DNA from: CAYMZZ01 sp046297935 | Lineage (GTDB): Bacteria; Bacteroidota; Bacteroidia; Chitinophagales; Chitinophagaceae | Reading direction: 5' to 3' | Length of the DNA: 40,742 nucleotides | Assembly: GCA_046297935.1 (NCBI GenBank) | Contig: JBKBHA010000019.1 | Span: 1-40,742, forward strand | In this document: positions 1 through 7,974 of the stretch, in pieces | Layout: each line of letters starts with the position of its first letter | Position numbering within the stretch: the stretch's first letter is position 1 | Program-made: the position numbers and the translations under genes | The notes under the pieces: generated by a model | Seen by the model: the letters and a program-made list of their open reading frames with translations, nothing else | Databases searched by the model: none | What the model was told of the DNA's origin: nothing

Positions 1-666
1 AATATTCAGCCGTCGGTTTATTACTATCAGGCAAAGCCCAAAACGGATGACCAAGTGATAAGAGACAGGCTCAGCGAACTGGCGGTTATTAATCATCGTT
101 GGGGCTTTTGGATGATGCATCATCATCTTCGCAACTGTAATCATTGTTGGAATCACAAACGAGTCTACCGCATTTATACGGAAATGGGCTTAAACCTTCG
201 CAGGAAACGTAAAAAACGCCTGCCTGCCAGAATCATGGAACCCCTATTGCAACCCATCTATCCCAACATCACCTGGTCGATGGATTTTATGCATGATACT
301 TTGAGTAATGGAATCAATTTTCGATCCTTAAACATTATTGATGACTATAACCGGGAGGCACTCTGCCTGGCTATTGATACAAGCCTGACGAGCAAACGGG
401 TGATCAGAGAGCTTGACAAACTGATAGCATGGAGAGGTCAACCAACAAAAATCCGGGTAGATAATGGTCCTGAGTTTATTGCTGAAGTCCTTAATAAATG
501 GGCTGATCATAGAAATATAGAACTGAAGTTCATTGAGAAAGGTAAACCTCATCAAAATGGCTATATGGAACGATTTAACCGCAGTTTTCGGGAAGAAGTA
601 TTGGATGCTTACCAGTTCTCAAGGTTGACAGAAGCCCAGTTAATGGCTACAGCCTGCTTTAATTAG
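1..666 (+). pseudogene. IS3-family transposase OrfB (DDE integrase core), partial and broken
   Basis: The frame is open from the first base of the window, so the true start lies outside. An HTH_21-like segment with the RLSELA and RVYRIYTEMGL signatures is followed by an rve integrase core. The DDE triad is visible: the Asp of TWSMDF, the Asp of RVDNGPEF and the Glu of NGYMERF, with exactly 35 residues between the second Asp and the Glu, as in IS3 elements. The usual C-terminal segment (YN..RPH.SLG..TP) is missing. The frame stops at TAG right after LTEAQLMATACFN and the following bases do not restore it in an obvious way. This looks like a dead IS3/IS150-group copy. OrfA and the left terminal repeat are not in view, and I see no right terminal repeat. 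Confidence 0.85.
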
Positions 667-775
667 ATTTGTAGATTTCATGCAGTGAAATATCAAGGTC
701 AACATCTAATTTGACAATTGTTAGAAACTATATGTTCTTTAACCCATTCTGAATAAACACAGAAGAACTTTTAGA

Positions 776-1240
776 CTAATACGACCTCCCCTTTGAATAA
801 GTATAATGCTTATCAGGAGAAATAGGAAGTTTGTCTATTTCAAGCCTTAGGTATGGTATAATTTTCTCAAGGGTGTCACCAATAATAAACTCATGAGGAA
901 ACGCTCCTTCGACAATAGCCTTTCGAATAGTTACCATTTTTAAGGCATCGCTATTAGGCAAGAATAGAATATTTTTTGAGATAAGACCATCAATTATTCT
1001 CATGTCCTCATCATTGAATTCGGCTAGATAATGGCCTCCTTCTTCAATATCCATACAGTACATTTTCCCGATTTTTCCAGTGGACTTCGCATAATCATAT
1101 AATTCCTTCTTTGCAGCATTCAGGATAGAATCTCTATGTTGCTGCAAAGTCCCAATCTTGCTATCCGCCTTATTCGGTTTTAATAGTCGGTAAAAAAGAT
1201 AGCCAATTAATAAACTAATTAGGCCGACAAGAACTTCCAT
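776..1240 (-). CDS. Small membrane-anchored hypothetical protein
   Basis: Not recognised. From the ATG at 1240 it is 154 residues. A 13-codon longer version would need a TTG at 1279 and adds another hydrophobic stretch. Residues about 3-18 form one membrane segment (VLVGLISLLIGYLFY) followed by basic residues (RLLKPNK), which predicts an N-out/C-in or signal-anchor topology. The remaining ~130 residues are soluble, mixed alpha/beta in appearance, with no catalytic motif I know. The gene lies between an IS remnant and a DUF6876 gene in AT-rich sequence, which suggests cargo of an accessory region. Function unknown. Confidence 0.55.
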   Translation of the reverse strand: MEVLVGLISLLIGYLFYRLLKPNKADSKIGTLQQHRDSILNAAKKELYDYAKSTGKIGKMYCMDIEEGGHYLAEFNDEDMRIIDGLISKNILFLPNSDALKMVTIRKAIVEGAFPHEFIIGDTLEKIIPYLRLEIDKLPISPDKHYTYSKGRSY

Positions 1241-1451
1241 ATAGTATTCATTCAATACAAAAATTGGAAATGAAAACAAAGTACAGCAAGTTAGGTGGCT
1301 GGCATAAGGCTATTCAATTGGCCTTGCAAGAAATTCCGCCATAAACACAAAGCCACTACACAGACCCATCTTGTATTGCGTTGCTTCTTGCAAGGCAATC
1401 CACGCCACCTGACCGGATGCCTTTCTTTTTTCCCTTTTTCTTTTAAATTAA

Positions 1452-1811
1452 ATGTTAGTTATGACAAATGCAAATGTCCACTTTGGTTCCGGCAACGGAA
1501 CAAAGAATATCTATTCATGCAGACCCTTCCCGATAGCTTATACTGACGGGGTCAGAGATATGGTTGAAAACTGCAAGGTTTACAGGTTAATAGACCTGAT
1601 CATTAGCCACCAGACAAGCAAAAAAGTGAATTGCCAACCCTTCCAAGTATGGAAACTAGAAAGGTTCAAACATGATGCTTTCATTGTAAGAGCTACGGAT
1701 GGCAACAACAGCCTAATAGCCCGTCGCTTTATCCCGTTCACGGATTTCTCCTTTGATACAGCAACTATCTGGCTGGGTGATGACACGCTGCTACGACCCT
1801 GTGAGTATTAA
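1452..1811 (+). CDS. DUF6876 family protein
   Basis: 119 residues from the ATG at 1452; a second ATG at 1461 is equally possible. The pattern YTDGVRDMVENCKVYRLIDLIISHQ, then FQVWKLER, then IPFTDFSFDTATIWLGDD, then LRPCEY matches the order I remember for the DUF6876 family: YTDGV...WLID...Q, FQVWKL, TDFP, LW..., LLPSEY. That family has no known biochemical role and, as I recall it, is often found on plasmids, conjugative elements and genomic islands. Its position beside an IS remnant and a tRNA fits a mobile-element origin. The family call is by eye only. Confidence 0.7.
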   Translation: MLVMTNANVHFGSGNGTKNIYSCRPFPIAYTDGVRDMVENCKVYRLIDLIISHQTSKKVNCQPFQVWKLERFKHDAFIVRATDGNNSLIARRFIPFTDFSFDTATIWLGDDTLLRPCEY

Positions 1812-1821
1812 TTGGCTTCTT

Positions 1822-2049
1822 ATGAGAAAGAGAATAAGACGAAAACAAAGGATATCTCTGACCATTGAACAATGGAGCCGGGAGAATTATCCATTACCTG
1901 TAATTCCTGACTGGGTATATAGCCCACACTTACGAAGAAGGGCTTCTTACAGGTATAGAGATGGAACAGTAGTAATTTATATAGGAAGTGGGTGGTATGT
2001 TCACAGTTATCGCGATGGTACGAAAATGCTGTCAGTCCTCCCATTCTGA
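1822..2049 (+). CDS. Small hypothetical protein
   Basis: 75 residues from the ATG at 1822, 10 bases after the DUF6876 stop, so probably the second gene of a two-gene transcript. The protein is basic at the N-terminus (MRKRIRRKQR). It has a repeated aromatic pattern at the C-terminus (YRYRDGTVVIYIGSGWYVHSYRDGT) in which YRDGT occurs twice, suggesting a small beta-rich fold. No known family recognised. The spacing and sensible composition support a real gene; no clear ribosome binding site is seen. Confidence 0.4.
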   Translation: MRKRIRRKQRISLTIEQWSRENYPLPVIPDWVYSPHLRRRASYRYRDGTVVIYIGSGWYVHSYRDGTKMLSVLPF

Positions 2050-2226
2050 ATGAGATGCAAGAGGACGCCTTTACAGGGCTTTTTCATACCCAATAGTAAG
2101 GAAACTCAGGCAAATGAAAATCGCATTATATAACATTTTTAACCCCACAAATTAAAACCTATGAGATTAAAGTTCTCGGGGATGCCCCCATAGAATTGTT
2201 TTACCTATGTTTACCCCCAAATGAAA

Positions 2227-2259
2227 AAGGTCTCAGAAAAAACATATTTCCAAGACCTT
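2227..2259 (-). terminator. Probable intrinsic terminator of the tRNA-Lys transcript
   Basis: Read on the minus strand, AAGGTCT (2253-2259) and AGACCTT (2227-2233) form a perfect 7-bp stem with a 19-base loop. A short T run (the A tract at 2224-2228 on the plus strand) follows. It begins 14 bases beyond the tRNA 3' end. The long loop makes it a moderate rather than a strong terminator. Confidence 0.45.
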
Positions 2260-2273
2260 AATCTAACTGTTTG

Positions 2274-2346
2274 TGATCCCGCTGGGACTCGAACCCAGGG
2301 CCCATACATTAAAAGTGTATTGCTCTACCAACTGAGCTACGGAATC
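2274..2346 (-). tRNA. tRNA-Lys (anticodon TTT)
   Basis: The 73-base cloverleaf is complete. The acceptor stem is GATTCCG paired with CGGGATC (one T-G wobble) with discriminator A at 2274. The D arm is GCTC...GAGC. The anticodon stem is ATACA/TGTAT with loop CTTTTAA, giving anticodon TTT. The T arm is CTGGG-TTCGAGT-CCCAG. CCA is not encoded. The 3' end points toward the accessory segment at 1-2226, as expected if a mobile element once used this gene as its attachment site. Confidence 0.96.
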
Positions 2347-2529
2347 TTTCGCGCCGTTGACCGGCGGAACCCGCTCTGGCAATTCTGGAAGCGAATTGTT
2401 TCAAACGGGGTGCAAAAATAAGGACTGGCAGGTTTCGGGCCAAAAAAATGTAAAAAAATGTGGGGTAAGTTTTTTGTGAGCAGTCTTTTATCTGCTTGAT
2501 TTCAAACGGCATGATACTATTTTTTGAAG

Positions 2530-2537
2530 TAGGTTTG
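2530..2537 (+). promoter_or_regulatory. Candidate Bacteroidota -7 box (TAGGTTTG)
   Basis: TAGGTTTG matches the TAnnTTTG -7 element of the Bacteroidota primary sigma factor and ends 17 bases before the ATG of the SDR gene. No TTG is found at the expected -33 spacing, so this rests on one element. Confidence 0.4.
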
Positions 2538-2554
2538 CAGCATAACTGCACCGT

Positions 2555-3364
2555 ATGGCATCCTATTTCGCTAATAAAGTGGTAGTAGTAACCGGCGGCA
2601 CCGATGGCATTGGCAAAGCGCTGGTTGATCAATTGCTAAGAGCCGGGGCCAAAGTGGCTACCTGTGGCCGAAACCACGATAAATTATATGCACTCCAGTC
2701 TGAGTTTCCTTCATTTCCGCTGCATACAATGGTGGCAGATGTGAGCAGCGAAAACGACTGCCGTCGCTTTGTTGAAACCACTTTGAAAGTGTATGGCAGC
2801 ATCGATATTCTGATCAATAATGCCGGAATAAGCATGAGGGCGCTGCTGAAGGAGGCGGATACGGAAGTATTGCGTAAGGTGATGGACATCAACTTTTTTG
2901 GTAGCGTGTATTGCACCAAATACGCCCTGCCTTCGATCCTTCAGAACAAAGGCACCATTGTAGGCATTTCATCCATTGCGGGCTATCGGGGATTGCCGGG
3001 ACGCAGCGCTTACTCGGCCAGCAAGTATGCCCTGCAGGGCTGGCTGGAGGCGGTAAAAACCGAATTAATGGACGATGGAGTGCATGTAATGTGGGTGAGT
3101 CCGGGCTTCACGACCAGTAATATCCGCAATGCCGCTCTCAATAAAAATGCAGAATCGCATGGCGAAACGCCCATGGACGAATCGAAAATGATGAGCGCTG
3201 AGGAGTGCGCAGAACGAATTCTGGAAGCTATTCGTAAAAAGAAACGCAGTCTGGTAATGACCTTTACCGGCAAACGAACGGTTTTCCTGAATAAATTTTT
3301 CCCTGGGCTGGCGGACCGTCTGGTGCATAATTTCTTTTTCAAAAATGGCGAACTGGTAAAATAA
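2555..3364 (+). CDS. Short-chain dehydrogenase/reductase (classical SDR)
   Basis: A cytosolic NAD(P)-dependent oxidoreductase of 269 residues. The Rossmann cofactor motif TGGTDGIG is at 13-20. NNAG is at 88-91, and the Asn of DINFFG at 113. The catalytic set is Ser140, Tyr153 and Lys157 (YSASK), with the Ser 13 residues before Tyr as usual. PG (SPGFTTSNI) follows near 180-190. The C-terminal region (LNKFFPGLADRLVHNFF) resembles the DHRS7-like branch. Substrate cannot be inferred. The ATG at 2555 gives a normal SDR N-terminus. The next gene starts 39 bases downstream on the same strand, so they may be co-transcribed. Confidence 0.92.
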   Translation: MASYFANKVVVVTGGTDGIGKALVDQLLRAGAKVATCGRNHDKLYALQSEFPSFPLHTMVADVSSENDCRRFVETTLKVYGSIDILINNAGISMRALLKEADTEVLRKVMDINFFGSVYCTKYALPSILQNKGTIVGISSIAGYRGLPGRSAYSASKYALQGWLEAVKTELMDDGVHVMWVSPGFTTSNIRNAALNKNAESHGETPMDESKMMSAEECAERILEAIRKKKRSLVMTFTGKRTVFLNKFFPGLADRLVHNFFFKNGELVK

Positions 3365-3403
3365 CCGTATCCAAACCAATCACCTAACCTAAATCCACCG
3401 CGC

Positions 3404-4231
3404 TTGCCGCTGCTTACGCTTACATCCGATATTGGCCCACAGGACTACCTGGTGGCAGCGGTGAAGGCGCAATTGCTGCAAACAGATCCTGCTTTTCAAC
3501 TGGTGGATGTATCGCATAATATTCCGCCTTTCAACGCCCCACACGCAGCCTATATCTGTCGCAGTGCGTTTAAAAATTTTCCCGACTTCAGTTATCATAT
3601 CGTGCTGGTGAATCTGTTTGAAAAAAAACCAGAACAGCTACTGCTCGCATTTCACCAAAATCAATACCTGCTTTGTGCCGACAATGGCCTGCTGCATATG
3701 ATACTGGAAGAAAAGCCTGAACTGGTGATCGGCATTCCGCTCGAAAAGCGGGCCATCAAGAATACGCTGTATTGCGTAAGGAAGATGGGAGAAACGATCA
3801 AACGTCTGGTAGATGGTGAATCGATCCAGAAAATTGGGGATCCGGATCCGAGCTATATTGAAAAAAATCACCTGCGTCCCCTGCTCGATAATAACTGGAT
3901 TGAGGGCCAGATTATTTTTATCGACAACTTCGAAAACGTGATTGTAAATATCACCCGCGAGCAGTTTGAAGAACAACGTCGTGGGCGCAGTTTCCGAATC
4001 GTATTTAAACGCGATGAAGTGATTGACCGCATCAGCGAATCATACGCGGATGTGAATCCGGGCGAAAAGCTCGCACTATTCAACAGCGCCGGATATCTGG
4101 AAATTGCTATCAACAAAGGCAATGCTGCCGGACTTTTTGGTTTAAAGGGATTTTCCGACAAAGCCGGACAGGCAGGTGCATTCTTGCAGAATCAACTTTT
4201 CTATCAGACGGTGCGTGTGTACTTTGAATAG
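3404..4231 (+). CDS. SAM hydroxide adenosyltransferase-like (DUF62) protein, divergent
   Basis: 275 residues with the two-domain layout of the DUF62/SAM-hydrolase, chlorinase and fluorinase family. The N-terminus (LLTLTSDIGPQDYLVAAVKAQLLQTDP...LVDVSHNIPPFN) and the central ADNGLL match the family. So does the C-terminal domain (GQIIFIDNFENVIVNITREQFEE, GYLEIAINKGNAAGLFGLKG). Family members hydrolyse S-adenosylmethionine to adenosine and methionine. Asp9 of the SAM site is present. The usual VDPGVG..RR segment is replaced by VNLFEKKPEQ and the HGRD segment is not found, so activity is doubtful. The start is TTG at 3404: no ATG exists between the preceding stop and the conserved N-terminus. It lies just downstream of the SDR gene, but no functional link is evident. 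Confidence 0.8.
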   Translation: MPLLTLTSDIGPQDYLVAAVKAQLLQTDPAFQLVDVSHNIPPFNAPHAAYICRSAFKNFPDFSYHIVLVNLFEKKPEQLLLAFHQNQYLLCADNGLLHMILEEKPELVIGIPLEKRAIKNTLYCVRKMGETIKRLVDGESIQKIGDPDPSYIEKNHLRPLLDNNWIEGQIIFIDNFENVIVNITREQFEEQRRGRSFRIVFKRDEVIDRISESYADVNPGEKLALFNSAGYLEIAINKGNAAGLFGLKGFSDKAGQAGAFLQNQLFYQTVRVYFE

Positions 4232-4296
4232 ACGGGTGGACAGGCGCGGCCACGCGGCATGTACAGAAATGAGACAACGTCCGCAATAGAAATGTA

Positions 4297-4304
4297 TAGT
4301 TTTG
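4297..4304 (+). promoter_or_regulatory. Candidate -7 box (TAGTTTTG) for the TSUP gene
   Basis: TAGTTTTG fits TAnnTTTG and lies about 41 bases before the ATG at 4346, giving a short leader. No good -33 TTG partner is seen. Confidence 0.4.
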
Positions 4305-4345
4305 TCGACTAACTGCCAGCACCAGTACACATTGAATTTTTACGT

Positions 4346-5173
4346 ATGTACGAAATTGCAGAATTGCTTATTATCGGATTTTTGGTTGGCGGCGTTGGTA
4401 CTCTTATAGGCGCAGGAGGTGGATTTGTGTTGGTGCCACTGCTCATTTTTCTTCATCCGGATTTTACAGCTGAAGAAACTACAGCTATTTCAATTGCCAT
4501 TGTTGCTGCCAACGCCATATCCGGTTCTGTAGCGTATGCCCGGCAAAGGCGTATCGACTATAAAGCGGGATTGTTATTTGCAGCCTGTACAATTCCGGGT
4601 TCCATACTCGGAGTATATGCTACGGAGTATATTCCCAAAGCGGTTTTCAATTTCACATTCAGCATATTGTTGATATCGCTGGCGCTTTACCTGATATTTC
4701 GAAAAGAAAAGGCAGCTCCGGATGCCTTGCATGAGGTGAACAAAAAGGGATGGAAGCATCGATTGCTGGTCGACAAATCGGGTACTCGCTTCAGCTATGC
4801 CTACAATCAGGCCGCAGGAGTATTGATTAGCGTGGTAGTGGGTTTTGTTTCTCCGATATTAGGTATCGGCGGCGGCATCATTCATGTGCCGGCCCTGGTA
4901 AACTGGCTGCGCTTTCCTGTATCTGTTGCTACAGCCACCTCGCATTTTATACTGGCCTGTATGGCCAGCATCAGTGTATTGGTGCATTGGTTCAATGGAG
5001 GCTATGCGGATCCATTGATACAACGCCTTGTCATTTATATGGGCATTGGCGCACTGGCGGGTGCGCAAGTGGGGGCCATGCTATCACACAAAATTCAGGG
5101 CAGCATGATCATTCGCATACTGGCTATTTGCCTTGGGTTGGTGGGACTACGAATTCTGCTGGGCAGCTTTTGA
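4346..5173 (+). CDS. TSUP family (TauE/SafE-like) membrane transporter
   Basis: 275 residues in an inner-membrane protein with about eight membrane segments in two homologous halves. Each half starts with a glycine-rich motif: GFLVGGVGTLIGAGGGFVLVP at about residues 11-31 and VVGFVSPILGIGGGIIHVPAL at about 160-182. This G(I/A)GGG..xVP signature is typical of the sulfite exporter TauE/SafE/TSUP family, which exports or imports small organic or sulfur anions. The loop between the halves (about residues 115-145) is charged. No sulfur-metabolism gene lies nearby, so the substrate is unknown. The end is convergent with the phospholipase gene, 49 bases away. Confidence 0.9.
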   Translation: MYEIAELLIIGFLVGGVGTLIGAGGGFVLVPLLIFLHPDFTAEETTAISIAIVAANAISGSVAYARQRRIDYKAGLLFAACTIPGSILGVYATEYIPKAVFNFTFSILLISLALYLIFRKEKAAPDALHEVNKKGWKHRLLVDKSGTRFSYAYNQAAGVLISVVVGFVSPILGIGGGIIHVPALVNWLRFPVSVATATSHFILACMASISVLVHWFNGGYADPLIQRLVIYMGIGALAGAQVGAMLSHKIQGSMIIRILAICLGLVGLRILLGSF

Positions 5174-5222
5174 ACCAGCTGGCCGGCGATGATGAAGTGT
5201 GAACTTGGTGTTCTTGCCCCTT

Positions 5223-7739
5223 TTACATTATTCCACCCATCAGGGGATCAGTGATGCTTTCGCGGCCGGTCTCAACATGTCCGGCATAGCGTCGCTCGAA
5301 GCTATTGTTACCTGCTAACCGAACGCTGCAATCGTACCATTGATTACTTTCGGCCAGGTTATAAGGCAGAGCAATTGTTTTGCCAGCTGCAATGCGCCTG
5401 CTGATGGGCCTGGCACCATAGGAACGATCAATAATTTCAATATCGAGCGTCCGATTGCTGCGGTTATGGATTTTAATGAGGAGATTGCCAGTGAGATCCT
5501 TTTTGTTGTTTCCTGTTTCGTAATGGCATTCCACATCCAGTTCGGGTTCATTCTTATGTCCGGCAAACTCACGGAAAAATCCATTGGCTCCATGCACCCG
5601 CAAAAGGTATTGGCCCGTTTCGTTAATATTCCATTGATCTATCAGCTGATCGCCGGCAGCCACCACAAAATTGCGGGGCGCTGCAGCGGATGTTGTGTCA
5701 AACACCATGAATGCGGCGCCGCTGGTTTGATCGCCAAAAAGGTCGCGACTATTGGTAAACTGAATCTGAAGTTCGTCGCCCTTGCGCCGGCAGTCAACCG
5801 AAAAATGATAGGGCAGGGCATTGGCCGGGCGGGTGCCAGTTTCCTGCTTCGGCATCAATGGCGAAGCTGTCGGATTATCGTTCAATTGCTTTAATTGGGA
5901 AGCTGACAATTGTTGAAAGCCCGAAGGCAGGTCTTTGAACTGAGCTTTATGAATACTTGTAAAAAAAGATTGGCGCTGAACGGGGGAAGGAGCTTTAACT
6001 GGTTCGCCATTGTAAGGACGGAAAATGGAACGCATATCTCCACAAATGGCGCGTCGGAACGAGCTAATATTTGCTGTTTTAATCTTCTTTCCGGTTTTAT
6101 GCGAAAGGAAATGCTCCATAAACTGGATGGGCGATGTAAGGTCAAACACTTCCGAGTTCACATAACCTCCACGGCTCCAGGGCGATGCTACGATCATAGG
6201 TACCCGGAACCCCAAACCAACGGGTCCATCGAGTCGGCCTTTCAATCTTTCTTCGCTCTGCTTTGCCCAGGCCTGTTGCTGACTCACCCACTCCGTTTTT
6301 GCGTCAATGCCGGCCGACATTTTACCGGAATTTTCCTTGTACGGATCGGCAGGCACAAAGGGCGGCATATGATCGAAATAGCCATCGTTTTCATCGTAAT
6401 TCAGTATGAAAATGGTCTTTTTCCAAACCTCGGGGTTCTGTGTCAGTATGTCAATTACCTCGCTAAGATACCAGGCGCCGTACCAGGGAGAGCCGGGATG
6501 GTCTGAAAAGTTGGAAGGAGCTACTACCCAAGACACAGTTGGAAGTTGACCATTGGCAACATCCTGGCGAAACTGATGAAGAATATCGCCTTTAGGTACC
6601 TGCATTTCGCGTGTAGTTCCGTTGTCATCATACTGCACAGTCTCCAATTGGCGGTAATTGGGGTCGTTGCGGTTGTCGCTAAACGCACGCTCGTGCAGAC
6701 TTTTGTCCCTGGCAGAAAGTCTTTCATAATTTTCGTCGGTGTAAACCTTTACGGCCTCCTGAGCATATGCCAGCGCTTTTTTCAGGTTGTCGAGTTGCCT
6801 TTTCAGGCGCGGCATTTCCTGGTCGTCGGCACTGGTCTGATTGATTTGTGCATTCAGCTGCTCTATTTTTTCAGGAATGGCAACAACTGCTTTCTTCAAA
6901 TAAGTTCGGTGACCTTTAGCAAATCGAACCTGAAATTGTTTGAACCACTCGATCGGATTATCGGTGAAATTGGCCAGCCAGTCTTCTTCTTCGCCTTCAA
7001 ATCCGCTGTCAATGCTAACTTCGTTTTGATAAATGCGCCAGGAGATCTGGTTGTCTTCTAATATTTCAGGAAATGTTTTCCAGTTCGCTTCGCGACCGTA
7101 GTCTACATCTGAGTTATACACCATCGGCATGGCATCGGCGTCCTGTTTTTCGCGAATGGTGCCCGTCCAGAAATGCAGCCTGTTGGGAGTAGTGCCAGTG
7201 AGTGAAGAGCAGAAATGATGATCGCAAACAGTAAATGCATCGGCGAGGGCATAGTAAAATGGTATGTCGCGCCGATCGAAATAACCCATGGTGAGTGGCA
7301 TGCCTGCACATTCTTTTCGCCCCGATTTCTTGGCCTCCAGCCAGCGATCGTGGTGACCCTGGTTCCGCGCCTCGGTCATATCGTTCCAGCTATGCGGCAA
7401 AGAGCCGAGCCATGTGATGCGGCTATCTTTTAAATTCAGATGAAAAGGAGTATAAGTTTCTCCGGCATTGTTAGTTTGTGCCCACACTTTGTTTTGGTTA
7501 GGCAGGTTGATCGCCCGGGGATCATTGAACCCACGTACACCCTGCAGCGCGCCGAAGCAATGATCAAAGGATCGATTCTCCTGCATAAGGAAAACAATAT
7601 GTTCGGCATCGAGGTAGCTGGAGCCGGGAGCCGGGTCAATCATCATCGCTTTTTGAATGGATGCAGGTACCTCGTTGAGAAGGCCCAAACCGCCCGACAA
7701 AAAGGCGGCTTTCTTAATGAATTCTCTTCTGTTGTTCAT
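5223..7739 (-). CDS. Phosphocholine-specific phospholipase C, Tat-exported
   Basis: 838 residues, in the range of the Bacteroidota members of the non-hemolytic/hemolytic PlcN/PlcH family. It belongs to the acid phosphatase AcpA superfamily, whose enzymes cleave phosphatidylcholine or sphingomyelin in the periplasm or outside the cell. A twin-arginine-like signal is at the N-terminus (MNNRREFIKKAAFLSGGLGLL). The phosphoesterase core carries QENRSFDHCFG (Glu54, Asn55), TGTTPNR (181-187, with the candidate nucleophile Thr) and NYDENDGYFDH (metal-binding Asp residues). Two C-terminal DUF756-like domains follow from about residue 640. A coiled-coil-like insert lies at about 280-330. It starts 235 bases from a divergent AraC-type regulator gene, a plausible controller. 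Confidence 0.93.
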   Translation of the reverse strand: MNNRREFIKKAAFLSGGLGLLNEVPASIQKAMMIDPAPGSSYLDAEHIVFLMQENRSFDHCFGALQGVRGFNDPRAINLPNQNKVWAQTNNAGETYTPFHLNLKDSRITWLGSLPHSWNDMTEARNQGHHDRWLEAKKSGRKECAGMPLTMGYFDRRDIPFYYALADAFTVCDHHFCSSLTGTTPNRLHFWTGTIREKQDADAMPMVYNSDVDYGREANWKTFPEILEDNQISWRIYQNEVSIDSGFEGEEEDWLANFTDNPIEWFKQFQVRFAKGHRTYLKKAVVAIPEKIEQLNAQINQTSADDQEMPRLKRQLDNLKKALAYAQEAVKVYTDENYERLSARDKSLHERAFSDNRNDPNYRQLETVQYDDNGTTREMQVPKGDILHQFRQDVANGQLPTVSWVVAPSNFSDHPGSPWYGAWYLSEVIDILTQNPEVWKKTIFILNYDENDGYFDHMPPFVPADPYKENSGKMSAGIDAKTEWVSQQQAWAKQSEERLKGRLDGPVGLGFRVPMIVASPWSRGGYVNSEVFDLTSPIQFMEHFLSHKTGKKIKTANISSFRRAICGDMRSIFRPYNGEPVKAPSPVQRQSFFTSIHKAQFKDLPSGFQQLSASQLKQLNDNPTASPLMPKQETGTRPANALPYHFSVDCRRKGDELQIQFTNSRDLFGDQTSGAAFMVFDTTSAAAPRNFVVAAGDQLIDQWNINETGQYLLRVHGANGFFREFAGHKNEPELDVECHYETGNNKKDLTGNLLIKIHNRSNRTLDIEIIDRSYGARPISRRIAAGKTIALPYNLAESNQWYDCSVRLAGNNSFERRYAGHVETGRESITDPLMGGIM

Positions 7740-7751
7740 GTGTAGGAGGGT

Positions 7752-7766
7752 GTTCGATATTCGAAC
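7752..7766. promoter_or_regulatory. Inverted repeat just upstream of the phospholipase gene
   Basis: GTTCGA (7752-7757) and TCGAAC (7761-7766) form a perfect 6-bp inverted repeat around TAT. It lies 12 bases upstream of the phospholipase start in the intergenic region shared with the divergent AraC-type gene. It could be an operator or a leader hairpin; there is no direct evidence for binding. Confidence 0.25.
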
Positions 7767-7974
7767 TTATCGTTTCTCCGGCTACTAACCTGCGATTGGC
7801 TGTTAAAATAATATTGGCCCAACAATTAGTTCATGTAAGTTTAATGATACGAGCAATATTTCTCCACAAAACTGGCCATGCCAATTCGCCTGGTGGCCAG
7901 TCCTCAATGCAGGGTAAATTGAACAACCTGTATATTCGTACTACGCCGCTTGCGTTTTGAAGTTAACTTGACTT

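Noticed and set aside
1295..1546. 83-codon plus-strand frame upstream of the DUF6876 gene
   Set aside because: Low-quality composition, overlaps the DUF6876 start, no family resemblance.
2177..2188. GGGG-ATG-CCCC hairpin as a terminator
   Set aside because: Four-pair stem with no T run.
5174..5222. GAAC/GTTC mini-hairpin between the convergent transporter and phospholipase genes
   Set aside because: Four base pairs without a proper T run; too weak to call a terminator.
5340..5894. 184-codon plus-strand frame, and others up to 198 codons, inside the phospholipase gene
   Set aside because: Antisense shadows of a gene with clear family motifs.
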